From Cristatella mucedo (lineage: Eukaryota > Bryozoa > Phylactolaemata > Cristatellidae): a stretch of DNA of 64,000 nucleotides. The stretch lies in contig WPIO01000084.1 of NCBI GenBank assembly GCA_009760855.2, positions 246,501 to 310,500 on the forward strand, given 5' to 3'. Shown here piece by piece: positions 28,303 through 38,237 of the stretch. Position 1 is the first letter of the stretch, and the number at the start of each line of letters is the position of its first letter. The notes under the pieces were generated by a model. It did no database searches. It was given only the letters and a program-made list of their open reading frames with translations, and was not told the origin of the DNA. The position numbers were made by a program, and so were the translations under genes.

Positions 28303-28955
28303 AATAGTAATAGTAATAATAATGCATTTGATAAAGCGCCCTCAGAGAACTTAATCTCTTTCTAGGTGCTTTACATTTGCTGTAAAGTGAAATGCAATTG
28401 AATGGTAAGTAAAATCCTGCTTGAAAAACAAACAAAATGAATAATATGGTTAGGGGTGACATGCACAGAGTCAGCATGCAAATGTGGTTAGTGGCAGCAC
28501 GCACAGTGTCAGCACGCATAATCACATGAAGGATCAATCAGAGGGACCCACTAAATGGTGTCCTAAATAGGTGTGTTTTTAAGTGCCGAGCTGGTTTGGT
28601 CCAGCGGTTAAAGTGCTCGCCCCCGACCACGGTCTGGCTGAGGTCGTGGGCTCGAGCCCGGAGGCACATGTGAAGCGCCTGAATACAGATTAAGTTCTCT
28701 TGGGGCGCTATACAAATGAATTTTATTATTTATTTATTTTTTATTTTTAAATGTGGTCAGGTCAGGGGATGTTCTGACGCAGGTTGGGAGGGAGTTCCAG
28801 ACTTTGGGAGCGTACGAACTAAATGCACGGTCTCCAAAGGATTTAAAGTTTGTACGAGGTATTTCTAGACCGTTGGATTCCGAAAAGCGGGTGGTACGAT
28901 GCTTGGCCTGATGGGGTAGTATATAGCCGGTAAAACGCAGTGATGGGGTTCGACG
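28303..28955 (-). mobile_element. LINE-A copy, interrupted by SINE-2
   Basis: It runs from the AAT-rich tail (28303) through TTAATCTCTTTCTAGGTGC to the region encoding the NSLPTCV-type block, with a SINE-2 inserted at 28582-28743. Confidence 0.75.
28586..28738 (+). mobile_element. SINE-2: tRNA-like head on a LINE-A tail
   Basis: The head GCCGAGCTGGTTTGGTCCAG with the B-box-like GGGCTCGAGCCC resembles a tRNA gene. It is followed by GATTAAGTTCTCTTGGGGCG, CTATACAAATGAA and an ATT-rich end, the LINE-A 3' tail. The short duplication TTTTTAA flanks it (28575 and 28743). Confidence 0.75.
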
Positions 28956-29340
28956 AATTACCGCAATCCACCCTAATTAGGCTAAAGGCTAAAATTTCCA
29001 GTCATTAGCGTTGCCGAGCTCAAATTTTAGGCTTATATATACGTTCGATTTTGTCCATCCACCAAGTTTCATGTTGCTGTTCGCAAGCGCACTTATGCAA
29101 ATCAGCTTCAAAGCCGGGTGCTTGTACCGAAATACACCGCCATCCATTTTAGTTCCCTTCAAATCCATCGCAAATCAGCTGCACACAGATCCAAAAAGTT
29201 GGGAATATCAAACTACGCCCTGGAAAAATACATAAATCTATCCGTCGGTAGTGTACACACTCAACTCAAGTCATGAGACCAGTGGTGTGAGTCAAGCGAT
29301 CGTACCAGGTGAAGGAGACCTTGTGGTTAGGTCATGCAGC

Positions 29341-29479
29341 TAATTATAATATATAATTATATAATATATATTTTTTATTATAATATAATTATAATATATA
29401 TTATATAATCTATATATAATTATAATAATCTAATGCTCACCACACCCGGCTCTCCTCAGCCGGGTGTGGTGAGCATTAG
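29341..29479. repeat. AT-rich palindrome plus perfect 22 bp inverted repeat
   Basis: About 90 bp of alternating AT/TA palindromes end in a perfect hairpin: left arm 29430-29451 (CTAATGCTCACCACACCC...), 6-base loop CTCCTC, right arm 29458-29479. Flanking sequence 28956-29340 and 29480-29760 has no identified gene. Confidence 0.85.
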
Positions 29480-29761
29480 AGTTCCGGTGGGCGCTAAAAC
29501 ATCCGTGGTAAGGCGAGAACCTATACTAATAAGTACAACTTCAGGCTCGCTCAGCTGTAGTGATGTTAAGGTGAAAAGATAGATATTAATTTATCGTGCT
29601 CTACCTCAGGGCTGTGGGGGAAGTTTCCAGGGGTGTGAATTTTCAGTTTACAGGTCGCTGCCAAGCCTTTAGAGACCTTGTCGGTGGGACAAAGAAGCAT
29701 GCTACATTAAGCATATTACATTAGGTATAACATCGAACTTTAAAAAAGTGCGATAATGGCC

Positions 29762-29982
29762 CTATGATTCGTCCTTTGTGTGCTTATGCATGCTGCTACT
29801 AACAACACCTGCATGCTGACCCTATTCATGTCATCCCTAACCATGTTAGTCGGGTTGTTTATCAAGCATGACACTACTCACCATTTGAGAGTGTTTCTTT
29901 TGCAGCAAATGTAAAGCGCCTAGAGAGAGATTGAGTTCTCTGATGGTGCTTTATCAATTGCATAATTGTTATTATTATTGAG
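29762..29982 (+). mobile_element. LINE-A 3' tail
   Basis: ATTCGTCCTTTGTGTGCTTATG, CATGCTGACCCTATTCATGTC and GAGATTGAGTTCTCTGATGG followed by TTATTATTATT match the LINE-A 3' end. Confidence 0.8.
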
Positions 29983-30405
29983 GTGGATTTCGGTGTGGGA
30001 CCGGGCGGTTGCAGCCGGTTGCAATGCATTGCATGAGAACGCGTGGGCACAACGGAGCACAATTTTGTGCGTGCACTTTGAACTAAGTGTAGTCTTATAT
30101 GCAATGTCAATTAGAGTTCGCGATGGCGATTTGAGGATGATTTGAAGTGGAATAGAGTGGATTTCGGTAGTTTTCCAGGTCATTTCAGGCTATTGCCGTG
30201 AATTGCCTCGATGCACAATTTTTAATTTTACGTGAGTGTTAAGACAACACAGTGCACTTTACAATGCAATAAAAAGTGGAGCTCGGCGAAATCGATTTCT
30301 ATTTATTTCGCGGTTGATTCGATGGATTGAGGTGGATTGCGGTACGACCCGGGCTGCTGCAGTCGATTGCAGCGCATTTCAGGAGAACGGCCGTGCCAAT
30401 GCCAA
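29978..30405 (+). repeat. Unnamed repeat with two direct copies
   Basis: GAGGTGGATTTCGGTGTGGG...GCATTGCATGAGAACG at 29981 recurs at 30331 as GAGGTGGATTGCGGTACGAC...GCATTTCAGGAGAACG, a 350 bp spacing. A third related piece, reversed, lies at 28945-28985 (ACCGCAATCCACC). Confidence 0.55.
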
Positions 30406-30740
30406 TCAGACCCACAGATAAGAGCCAGTATCTTCACGACCAAAACAACAGAGCCGGCAGCCGCGAAAGCTTACGCAACCCACTGCCACAGTATCTAATT
30501 GCATGATCGACCTCTGTTTAGTTACTTATCAATTTGGCCAAGCTACATGAATGCCGAACGCTCAAAGTGCGCTTACATTTATGCAGCCGTGGTTCTCTTT
30601 GCATACCGCTCGTGCGTAAAAGAAGGAATCGAGTGCAGTCGCTTTAGCACACCTTGTTAAGAGCGACAAAACCAGTATCATTAGCTGAGATTTACATGAC
30701 CCCCGTGTCCGAATTGACCTGTTTCTTGTCTTAGTTCTGG

Positions 30741-31283
30741 CTACTTGCCCTTTTGCCATAGGCCTTCAAGACTCTTTAGCGAAAATTCACCGGTTAGGTT
30801 TGCAAATACAAAGACCTGTAGTCCACTTTGCGAACGTGCCTCATTGAAACTTGATTCGTAGTAATTGCCTTTAGCAAACAGGCCCCTTAATATTTGCAAT
30901 GCTAAAGATGCGAAAATAAATAATATTGACCAAAATTAATCTACGAAGCGGCTCAAGAGAATATACAGATGCATGCCAGCGGCTCACGTTTAGCTCGCTC
31001 TGAGCCTTGATTCCCAGGGTTAGATAGAGCCTGATCACGGCCAGTGCCATATATTGGCTTCTTATTTTCAAAGGTTGTTTACCCTCCTCCAAGTCTGGAA
31101 GCTACAGGACTGTCAAAATTCTTCCAAGGCAGAGATGCAAGACTCACTATAGTGCCTCAGTGAAGTGCTTCTGCGGTTATGAGTTTCTAGAGGAATGAGT
31201 CCTCTGACTCTCTGGCTACGGCTAAATAGTGTAGCACGAAATTCTAAGTCAACTTGACGAGGTGTTTTCGCCTCTAAAATCAT
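30741..31283 (-). CDS. Gene E: compact three-exon protein of 148 aa
   Basis: Exons (minus): 31148-31283, 30945-31094, 30741-30901. Introns are only 53 and 43 nt. Donors are A|GTGAGT and C|GTAGAT, acceptors GTAGCTTCCAG and TTTTCGCATCTTTAG; both junctions are phase 1 and the frame runs to TAG. The peptide starts MILEAKTPRQVDLEFRATLF, has a helical middle (QYMALAVIRLYLTLGIKAQ) and a C-terminal part with LQILRGLFAKGNYYESSFNE. No family recognised. The two tiny introns whose removal restores one frame are the main evidence. A (CT)n tract sits 58 bp upstream of the ATG, between this gene and divergent gene G. Confidence 0.6.
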
Positions 31284-31669
<386 letters not shown>

Positions 31670-32830
31670 GGTCTTGCCTCCTACATGAAGATCGAAGATC
31701 TCGCTCTTACTCGAAAGTTTGGCTGACCCGAACAACTTGGATCCGCCTCTGCAAATGGTTATTCCCACTCCAATTCTCAGGCAAACAATGGGCAGCAGTC
31801 AGCCTGACCATAAATCGCGGCTGCCAAGGCAGGAATTTTGATTACCTCAGGCCAGGAAGTACCCTAGCAGAGCCCGGGCCTTCGAAGCCTAGGAGCGAAG
31901 CAGGTATTGTGTACGCCTAGCTGCTGCTATTGTAGTTAGTGCAGCGTCCGGCCGTTAATGTATGCCCTACCAGCAGCCGGTGGCGGGGCAGTTGACTCGG
32001 CCCAGCGTCGGCCCTTTGATGTAGGGCTTGTTGCCCACCACAGCTGCACTCCCTTAACAGCCGCGATTCAGCGCGCTCTTATATAGCCTGCATGTAGGCG
32101 TCAGAGCAATAAATGGAGAGTCTCATTTAGTGCTCGTGTCTGCGCTGGTGCCTCCGTTAAGATTCCACAAGATCTACCGCCGCCAGTAAGGCAACACGGG
32201 CGATGCCTTTTTTCATCGTAAAAAGCGTCCCTTGACAGTGGCTTAAGAAAGAAACCATACAGAGACTTTCCCGGATCTAACGCTTGCAATCTGGGTTAAG
32301 CTTGAAGATGCCGGTAGGCCCAAAACGAATCCGGAACTTTGGATTGATGAGGTGGCATACGTCGAGTCTAATCTTTCAGCCTTAAGGCTGAAACGTTGGA
32401 TCGCCGTTGAATGGACGAATAAAGCCGGTAGAAAACACCTTCACCACGTGACTCAAAACCACTCCACCCTGCCGGGCTTGTTACTCACGACCCGGCTTTG
32501 CTTTGTTCTCCGTGACGTATTCACGAAAGAGCTGACGGTGCCATTCTTTGTGGCAGAAACCCAGCTTCATTTACGGAAGGAACGCAGGCAAAGGTACTTA
32601 AAAGAGCTTCATTTAAGGTATGTCGAAAAACTAACCGTGCAAATCTTGCTACACCACCCCAGTTGCCTTAGCTGGAAGTTGTAGCTGTGGTGGTGCCTTC
32701 GGAGGAGCGTCCGTAGCGCCATCGTTGCTTTCAAGTAACCAAGTGTACTAAAATTCTACCTGTCGCTCCTACCGTCTTAAGGGCCATTCAGATCTTGGCC
32801 GTAATAGTGTCTTTTATGGTTGTCTGCTAA
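31670..32830 (+). CDS. Gene G: predicted protein with C-terminal hydrophobic tail, 5' end unresolved
   Basis: Proposed exons: about 31670-31903 (open without ATG, ends G|GTATTG), 32248-32617 (122 codons, ends AG|GTATGT), 32782-32830 (acceptor CTACCGTCTTAAG, stop TAA). Phases 1 and 2 match. The middle exon contains ELWIDEVAYVESNLSALRL and later FTKELTVPFFVAETQLHL; the end is RAIQILAVIVSFMVVC, long enough for a tail anchor. AATAAA at 33111 could end the transcript. No start codon found, exon 1 has a competing open frame, and the first intron looks LTR-like, so this may instead be a decayed retroelement. No family recognised. Confidence 0.35.
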
Positions 32831-33110
32831 TTTCTAGCTAAAGCTATGTGAATTGAAAAGATTCGAGCCTACTTCAGCTGTGTTTACACTATAGAGTTTC
32901 CTAAGGTGTAGACGGAGCGGTTTGCCATATACATCTGCTTGCGTCACTGTTAGCCGACATGCGATACTTCAGCATTTTCTTGGCTTCCTAGCAGAAAATC
33001 CTTGTCCGGCAAGGGCTGAGCACCCCAAATTGAGTAGCCCCAAAGTGCTTTTAACATAAAATTATCAGCTGTTTGTCCAGTGTCTTCGAGAAGAAGTTCT
33101 GAGAGCTTTA

Positions 33111-33116
33111 AATAAA
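33111..33116 (+). terminator. Poly(A) signal downstream of gene G
   Basis: AATAAA in CTTTAAATAAATCTG, 281 bp after the gene G stop and 91 bp before the gene H start. Confidence 0.4.
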
Positions 33117-33206
33117 TCTGTTTCATTTACATGAGCGGTCGTTAAAAGAGTCTGCTGTTGAGCACCCTGCAAAGTGGGAGCATGAGTTGACTGGTTAACT
33201 GGTAGC

Positions 33207-34940
33207 ATGGCTCAGGTCTACCGAGAGTCTTACTTGGGATCTACAAATCCAGCTGCAATAGATGACATGATATGTGCAAGACAGTGTGATGATGGATATA
33301 CACAGGCTCGGTATTTCATCAAGGGTTCTTTTTAGTTAGTAATAATAATAATAGTGATAATAATGCATTAGATATAGTACCGTCAGAGAACTCAATCTCT
33401 TTCTAGGCACTTTAAATTTGCTGCAAATGAAGCAAGATCGAATGGTTAGTGGTAGCATGCTCAATAAACAACAAGAATAACATGGTTAGGGGTGATATGC
33501 ACACGGTCAGCATGTAAGTGTGGTTAGTGGCAGCATGCACAGTGTCAGCATGCATAAGCACATAAAGGACGAGGCACAGGGACCCACTAAATGCTGTGAT
33601 AAATATTGCGTTTTAGTTTCTTTTTATGGTCAAGTCAGGAGAAGTCATGACACAAGTCGGGAACGAGTTCCAGGCTTTGGGAGCATGTGAATTAAAAAAA
33701 AATCCTAGCTGAGTAAACAGCCTATTTTTGTATAGCGACAGAAGAGCCTTTAAGGCTATCACCACCGCTTGCAGTGGCGATAAAGAATCGCCCACCGCAT
33801 GAATCGAACCGACGACCTCGGGACCGAGGTCGTGAAAGCAACCGCCTTACCTAGTGTGCCATCACGGCTCACCAAAATTTATTTAAAAGCCCGATTAAAA
33901 TTGAATTAAAAGTGCGATCTCCAAAGGACTTGAGGTTTGTATGAGGTACGGGCAAACATTTAGATTCCAAGAAGCAAATGGTACGATGCTTTGCCTGGTG
34001 GGGGAGTTTATCTGATGGGCAGGCTGGAGCAAAATAATTAAGGGACCTAAAAGTGAGTGACAAAACCTTGAAGTCGATTTGCTGCTTGACTGGTAGCCAG
34101 TGCAGGTCGGGGAGAAGTGGTGAGATGCGGCAACTGCATCATTCAGGACACACAATAAATACTCAAAAGCCTGTATTTGGGCTCGTGCGTTCAAGAGTTA
34201 GTAAATGGAGCCTTGCAAAGCAGTGTGCTATCGGATTTTAAGTGGTATCTTGATTTTGTCATGCAAGCGTTTCTCATTGGGCAGGTATGACTCAAAAGAC
34301 CTCTGATGAGTCGGCTTAGATTATAGGTCTGGCGTTCTTATAGCATGACATGCTTGCTTTAGAGCACCTCCGAGTCCTGCCAAGTGCTGTGCCTTTTGGT
34401 GCTGTGCACCTGGCGGAAGCCACAGGCCGTTTAGCTGGATATTCCTGTCGTGAATGGGTAACTAAAGTTCACTCCGCATATAAGAATATCAGATATAGGA
34501 ATAGTGCACTTATAAGAATAGCAGTTCCACATCCCAGATTTTTTGCAATATTAACCCCATGCTGCACATGGAAATACTCCACATATAAGAATGCCTATTT
34601 GCTGGACGTAGCATATTCTTATAATCGGTGTTTACTGTACCATGATAACTACTTCACTGCCACCTGCATTGGCTTCCACATCAAGCATCTCCTCAACCTT
34701 GAGGTCTTGTCACTCACTCTTAGGTGCCTTCATTTGCTTGCTCAGACTTACTTGTCTCAAACACTCATTCCTCAGGCTTTCCCTTACATTATCTACTCGT
34801 CTAGCTGCGAATATTTAGCTTCACCACTGGCCGTCCTCAATCCATTCGAGACCACGCCTTCAGTTCCTATGCAAACCTAGCCCTGAACTCTTCAGGTACT
34901 TACCTAACGACATCTGTTGTAGCCATTTCAGGCCCTCTGA
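33207..34940 (+). CDS. Gene H: predicted four-exon protein of 112 aa
   Basis: Exons: 33207-33324, 34196-34284, 34344-34457, 34923-34940. Exon 1 encodes MAQVYRESYLGSTNPAAIDD...; phase 1 joins exon 2 (LVNGALQSSVLSDFKWYLDF), then phase 0 to exon 3 (HDMLALEHLRVLPSAVPFGA) and a short last exon PFQAL, stop. The last acceptor has a CTAAC branch-like motif before ATCTGTTGTAG. The exon 1 donor (GTTCTT) is weak. Intron 1 is filled by a LINE-A carrying a SINE-1; intron 3 begins with a MITE five bases into the intron. Intron 2 is 59 nt. No family recognised. Confidence 0.5.
33337..34145 (-). mobile_element. LINE-A copy in intron 1 of gene H, split by SINE-1
   Basis: The AAT-rich tail starts about 12 bases after the exon 1 donor. 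LINE-A relics on both sides of the SINE (AWNSFPTCVMTSPDLT-like, then CTGYQSSSKSTSRFCHSLLG) belong to one copy. Confidence 0.85.
33697..33890 (-). mobile_element. SINE-1 inserted in LINE-A, with target-site duplication
   Basis: The reverse complement shows GTAAGGCGGTTGCTTTCACG, the B-box-like GGTTCGATTC, GCAAGCGGTGGTGATAGCC and TACTCAGCTAGG. The LINE sequence TGAATTAAAA occurs on both sides (33686-33695 and about 33902-33911), a 10 bp target-site duplication, so the SINE is younger than its host LINE. Confidence 0.8.
34463..34639. mobile_element. Pogo-like MITE, copy 1
   Basis: It ends in TATTCTTATAATCGGTGTTTACTGTA; the left edge TAAAGTTCACTCCGCATATA is the degenerate inverted partner. The copy at 38467-38647 aligns along its whole length. 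The TACAGT...TTATAAGAATA ends resemble pogo/Tigger-type termini. It starts at intron position +6 of gene H intron 3. Confidence 0.65.
34650..34905 (+). mobile_element. Decayed LINE relic
   Basis: CTGCATTGGCTTCCACATCAAG, CAATCCATTCGAGACCACGC and AGTTCCTATGCAAACCTAGC follow the order of the LINE-A blocks HWLPVKQR, KSFGDRAFSSYAPKAWNS, strongly diverged. It lies in intron 3 of gene H. Confidence 0.5.
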
Positions 34941-35014
34941 TGACAATGAAATTAGCTGTTTCATTATTTCACTTTAAGTCGTGGCCATAGAAGCTTTGAT
35001 TTGCGAGTTATAAG

Positions 35015-35355
35015 TTGACTCCCTTCCGACCTGCATCAGAACATCCCCTGACCTGACCACATTTAAAAAGAACTTAAAAACACACCTATTTAGGACAGCA
35101 TTTAGTGGGTCCCTGTGATTCGTCCTTGATGTGCTTATGCGTGCTGACACTGTGCATGCTGCCACTAATCACATTTGCATGCTGACCCTGTGCATGTCAC
35201 CCGTAACCATGTTATTCATGTTGTTTGTTTATCAAGCATGATATTACTCACCATTCAATTGCATTTCCCTTTGCAGCAAATGTAAAGCGCCTAGAAAGAG
35301 ATTGAGTTCTCTGGGGGCGCTTTATCAAGTGCATTGTTATTATTATTATTATAAA
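35015..35355 (+). mobile_element. LINE-A 3' end
   Basis: From ACTCCCTTCCGACCTGCATC through GATTCGTCCTTGATGTGC and GAGATTGAGTTCTCTGGGGG to (ATT)n; one of the better preserved tails. Confidence 0.85.
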
Positions 35356-35369
35356 TAGTGGCTCGTTTC

Positions 35370-35715
35370 CAAAACTTTTGTAGAATGATAGCTTTCGTCA
35401 AGCTGCGGACTCTGAAATACCCTTTCCAGTCTTCTTGTGCTGCTACTTTCATGCTACTCACTTTTATAAAGGCAAGCTGATTCAACTGCCTGCTTTAGCG
35501 GCATAATCCTCTCCAGACCAAGCTTTGGTTCTCACTTTCTCTTTGCTGCATGAAATAGACTCTGTTGGCGGTATGTGCACCCAAAGCTGCTCAGGCAGTG
35601 ATTAGGCAACATACACTCTCCAGGTTAATTCCCATAATAACAATAATAATAATATCAATGCATTTAATAAAGCTCCCTCGGATAACTCAATCTCCTTTTA
35701 GGTGCTTTACATCTG
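35370..35715 (+). mobile_element. LINE-B relic (+) containing a LINE-A tail (-)
   Basis: CTGCTACTTTCATGCTACTC and CTTTGCTGCATGAAATAGAC belong to LINE-B. An inverted LINE-A tail (AATAATAATATCAATGCATT...GGTGCTTTACATC) interrupts it at 35628-35715. Confidence 0.6.
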
Positions 35716-36268
35716 TAGTCTTTGTGGTATTGTGGAGTTACAGTGTATTCTGTGGAGCCAGTTGCATGCAGGCACAGACTGTATGCATTCATGAGACCTA
35801 CGTCTTTAGACGTCTTCAAAAGGAACTCGCTTGCAGCTGTCTTTGCTTGCAGCTATCTTTACTGGAAAAAAGCAGCTTTTTGCCTTTGTATGTATCCAGG
35901 GCCAGACGGGGTCGGCAGGGCAGAAGAGCCAAAATCTGCCCCCACAAAGGGCCACAATCATGCAAATGGCCACAATCTGCAAACAAAATCAAATCTGAAA
36001 ATGCCAAAATCATAACACTGTAATCAAAAATCTGTACAAATATTTCAATTATAATTATTTGTGCACCTATCTCGTGAGGGTTTGCTCAGTGACATTCAGT
36101 TCTTGTTAATAAAATACACGAGAATTCGGGAGTTTCTATTATAGTGCCCAGGAGTAGTTTCTTTCTATGTAAAAATGACATCAACCAGCATGTTATCTCA
36201 CAATGGAAATAGCACTAAGCCTCAAGTACAAGAAAAACTTTGAATTTACCAAATAGGCGTCAAGGTGC

Positions 36269-38137
36269 TTATGTTTTCTCGCGTTTTAGTGTGTAATCGC
36301 ACATAGAAAGCAGCTGCTCACTATCAAGACTTCCACAAGGCATAAACACGCGTCTAAGAGAAACTTGTGACAATTGGGGCAGCTGTAAGCTTCGTGCTCT
36401 CCATTAATCATATACTGTAATCTATTGGGCATCGCTGACATACTTTAGCGATCCGGTTCCATTTAGCTACGGTCCAGGATGAATAATTATGCTCCTCCTT
36501 TTCTTCGGGCAGCATAGACGACTTCGTACCTAGCTGAACTGCTGCATCAGTTTCAGCCTGTTCTCGCCCTCAGGTCCTGTGTGGACAATAAATTAGCTGT
36601 CCCATTCCTCTGCTTAAAGACAGTTGGCGACAGAAGCTTTAGCTCTGCAGGTCCTGGACTGTGGAACTCGCTTCCACAATTCTTACGAAACGACAACTAC
36701 TCTTCAACTGCCGACTATGACACATCTTTTTCAGCGGTCCTGAACTGCTACTTCTATGCTACTCACTACCTCAACTGCTCTCCTGACTCTGCTATGCTTC
36801 CCACTTTCTCTTTGTTGCGTGAGACGAAGTCTGTTGGCTACCGAATGCGTACCGAAAGCCGCTTAGGCTGTGAGTGTGCTATACAAAACCCTTTATGACT
36901 TTGTGGAGTTACTGACGGAGATACATACATACATGCATTGCATTCAGGAATGCACATAGCATTTCGAGTGAGCTTGATGTAGCCTCGAAGGTTTCGCTTT
37001 CGACTCGCTGAATGCATTACGAAAAAAGATGGACACGGGCACCCCAATCAAGATTTGATACTGTGTGCAGCAACCCAGTACTTGCTGATTGAGCTTTTCC
37101 ATCCCAATATCAGCAATTGCATACAATTTAGACTCAAGTCATGCAATGAGTTAAACAATTTGAAGTGCCCGAGGACTTTCTGAAGTCTCCATCTTCCGCA
37201 AAGCATCACAATACTCCTTATTTCTGATCTACAAAAAGAGCTTGAGTCTTTAAGACAATAAACCTGTCTCAGAACAACCTTCAAACTTTTCCAGGACTCG
37301 GCCGTTCTCTCGCTCTCAACCTCTAGGACAAACTCTCGATGCACGTCAAAGTAGTCGCTTTCGGGTCAATTACTCCACTATCAGTACCCAACAAAGCCAA
37401 CTTGTACAAACGGGGAAGATTGGTAGTTTTGGGTTAGGCGTGCCTTTACCTTTCAGTGAAATGCAAGAAATTACCTTTGCGTTTGGCTGGCATGGTCGAA
37501 AATGCTCTTTACATGCATACGAGCTTGTTCAAATCCTGCAATGAACAGTGTAAGATCTCCAATATGAGGTTTAATAAGTGTGTCAAGCAAGTTGCCCGAA
37601 TTGAGCAACGTTGTCAGCCTTTCAAAACGTGACTGAAGGCTTTTTCGTAAAGCATTTTTCGTCGGGCGTCCCGAAAGGATTTCATTGAAATCAATGCTTA
37701 CGGGAACTTGGACACATCTATGGGCTGCTGATATAACTGAAAACGTATGCTTTCTTTTGGTTGCAGGCTAGAAGAGTTTCAGCCACGGCAAGATAACTAA
37801 AAAGAAAAGCTGTGCCTCATTGTGTCCAATTGGATCTGTACTGGCTGTTAGTTAAACAGCTCTTTCTGGCTGCTATCGCATACTGGTTCAAATTAGGTCC
37901 TAGCTACTTACGACTGCAGGTTAGGTCAACGGGTTTTTTCAGCATTCCTAGGTCTGCTGTGCAAGTAAAATATAGGGCTCGGCACGTACAATTTGTGTCC
38001 CCAGCCAAGAACGAGCACGAATTTTCCACAACTAGGGAATCTTCCTGTCCTAGTTATATCTGCTTACAGTTGCAAGTTAGCCACTGCTCCTCGGCATCTG
38101 TAATTGGAGCTAAATTTTGGCAGCTCTGGTCATCCAT
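36269..38137 (-). CDS. Gene F: predicted six-exon helical protein of 220 aa
   Basis: Exons (minus): 38068-38137, 37475-37736, 37264-37357, 37157-37228, 37082-37132, 36269-36382. The ATG exon ends T|GTAAGC; exon 2 (acceptor TACGTTTTCAG) is an 87-codon open stretch with no usable start, containing PTKNALRKSLQSRFERLTTL and LFIAGFEQARMHVKSIFDHA. Exon 3 reads DYFDVHREFVLEVESERTAE. Phases match at every junction. A 35 nt intron (37229-37263, GTTTAT...TTTTTGTAG) is needed to keep the frame. A further 24 nt segment (37133-37156, GTTTAA...TTGAG) holds two stops and must be skipped, or the protein ends at 167 aa. The last intron contains a LINE-B. Mostly charged helices; no family recognised. It starts 100 bp from the tetraspan gene, divergently. 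Confidence 0.55.
36500..36940 (+). mobile_element. LINE-B 3' end with 105-codon open remnant
   Basis: MDNKLAVPFLCLKTVGDRSF and FSLLRETKSVGYRMRTESRL are the LINE-B C-terminal blocks, followed by the tail to ATACATACATACATGC. It lies in the last intron of gene F, opposite in orientation. Confidence 0.85.
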
Positions 38138-38237
38138 AATAGAGTTGTCAAATATGAATGAGTATTCATGCTTCAAATGTGGTTAATTTACGTCTTCTTC
38201 TAGTATCTCACCAATTTTGCTTTTTCAGGAACTTTAA
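38138..38237. promoter_or_regulatory. Probable bidirectional promoter of gene F and the tetraspan gene
   Basis: One hundred bases separate the divergent start codons. A good splice acceptor (CTTTTTCAG, 38220-38228) lies 9 bases before the tetraspan ATG, so that mRNA gains its 5' end by cis- or trans-splicing. No TATA motif stands out. Confidence 0.35.
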
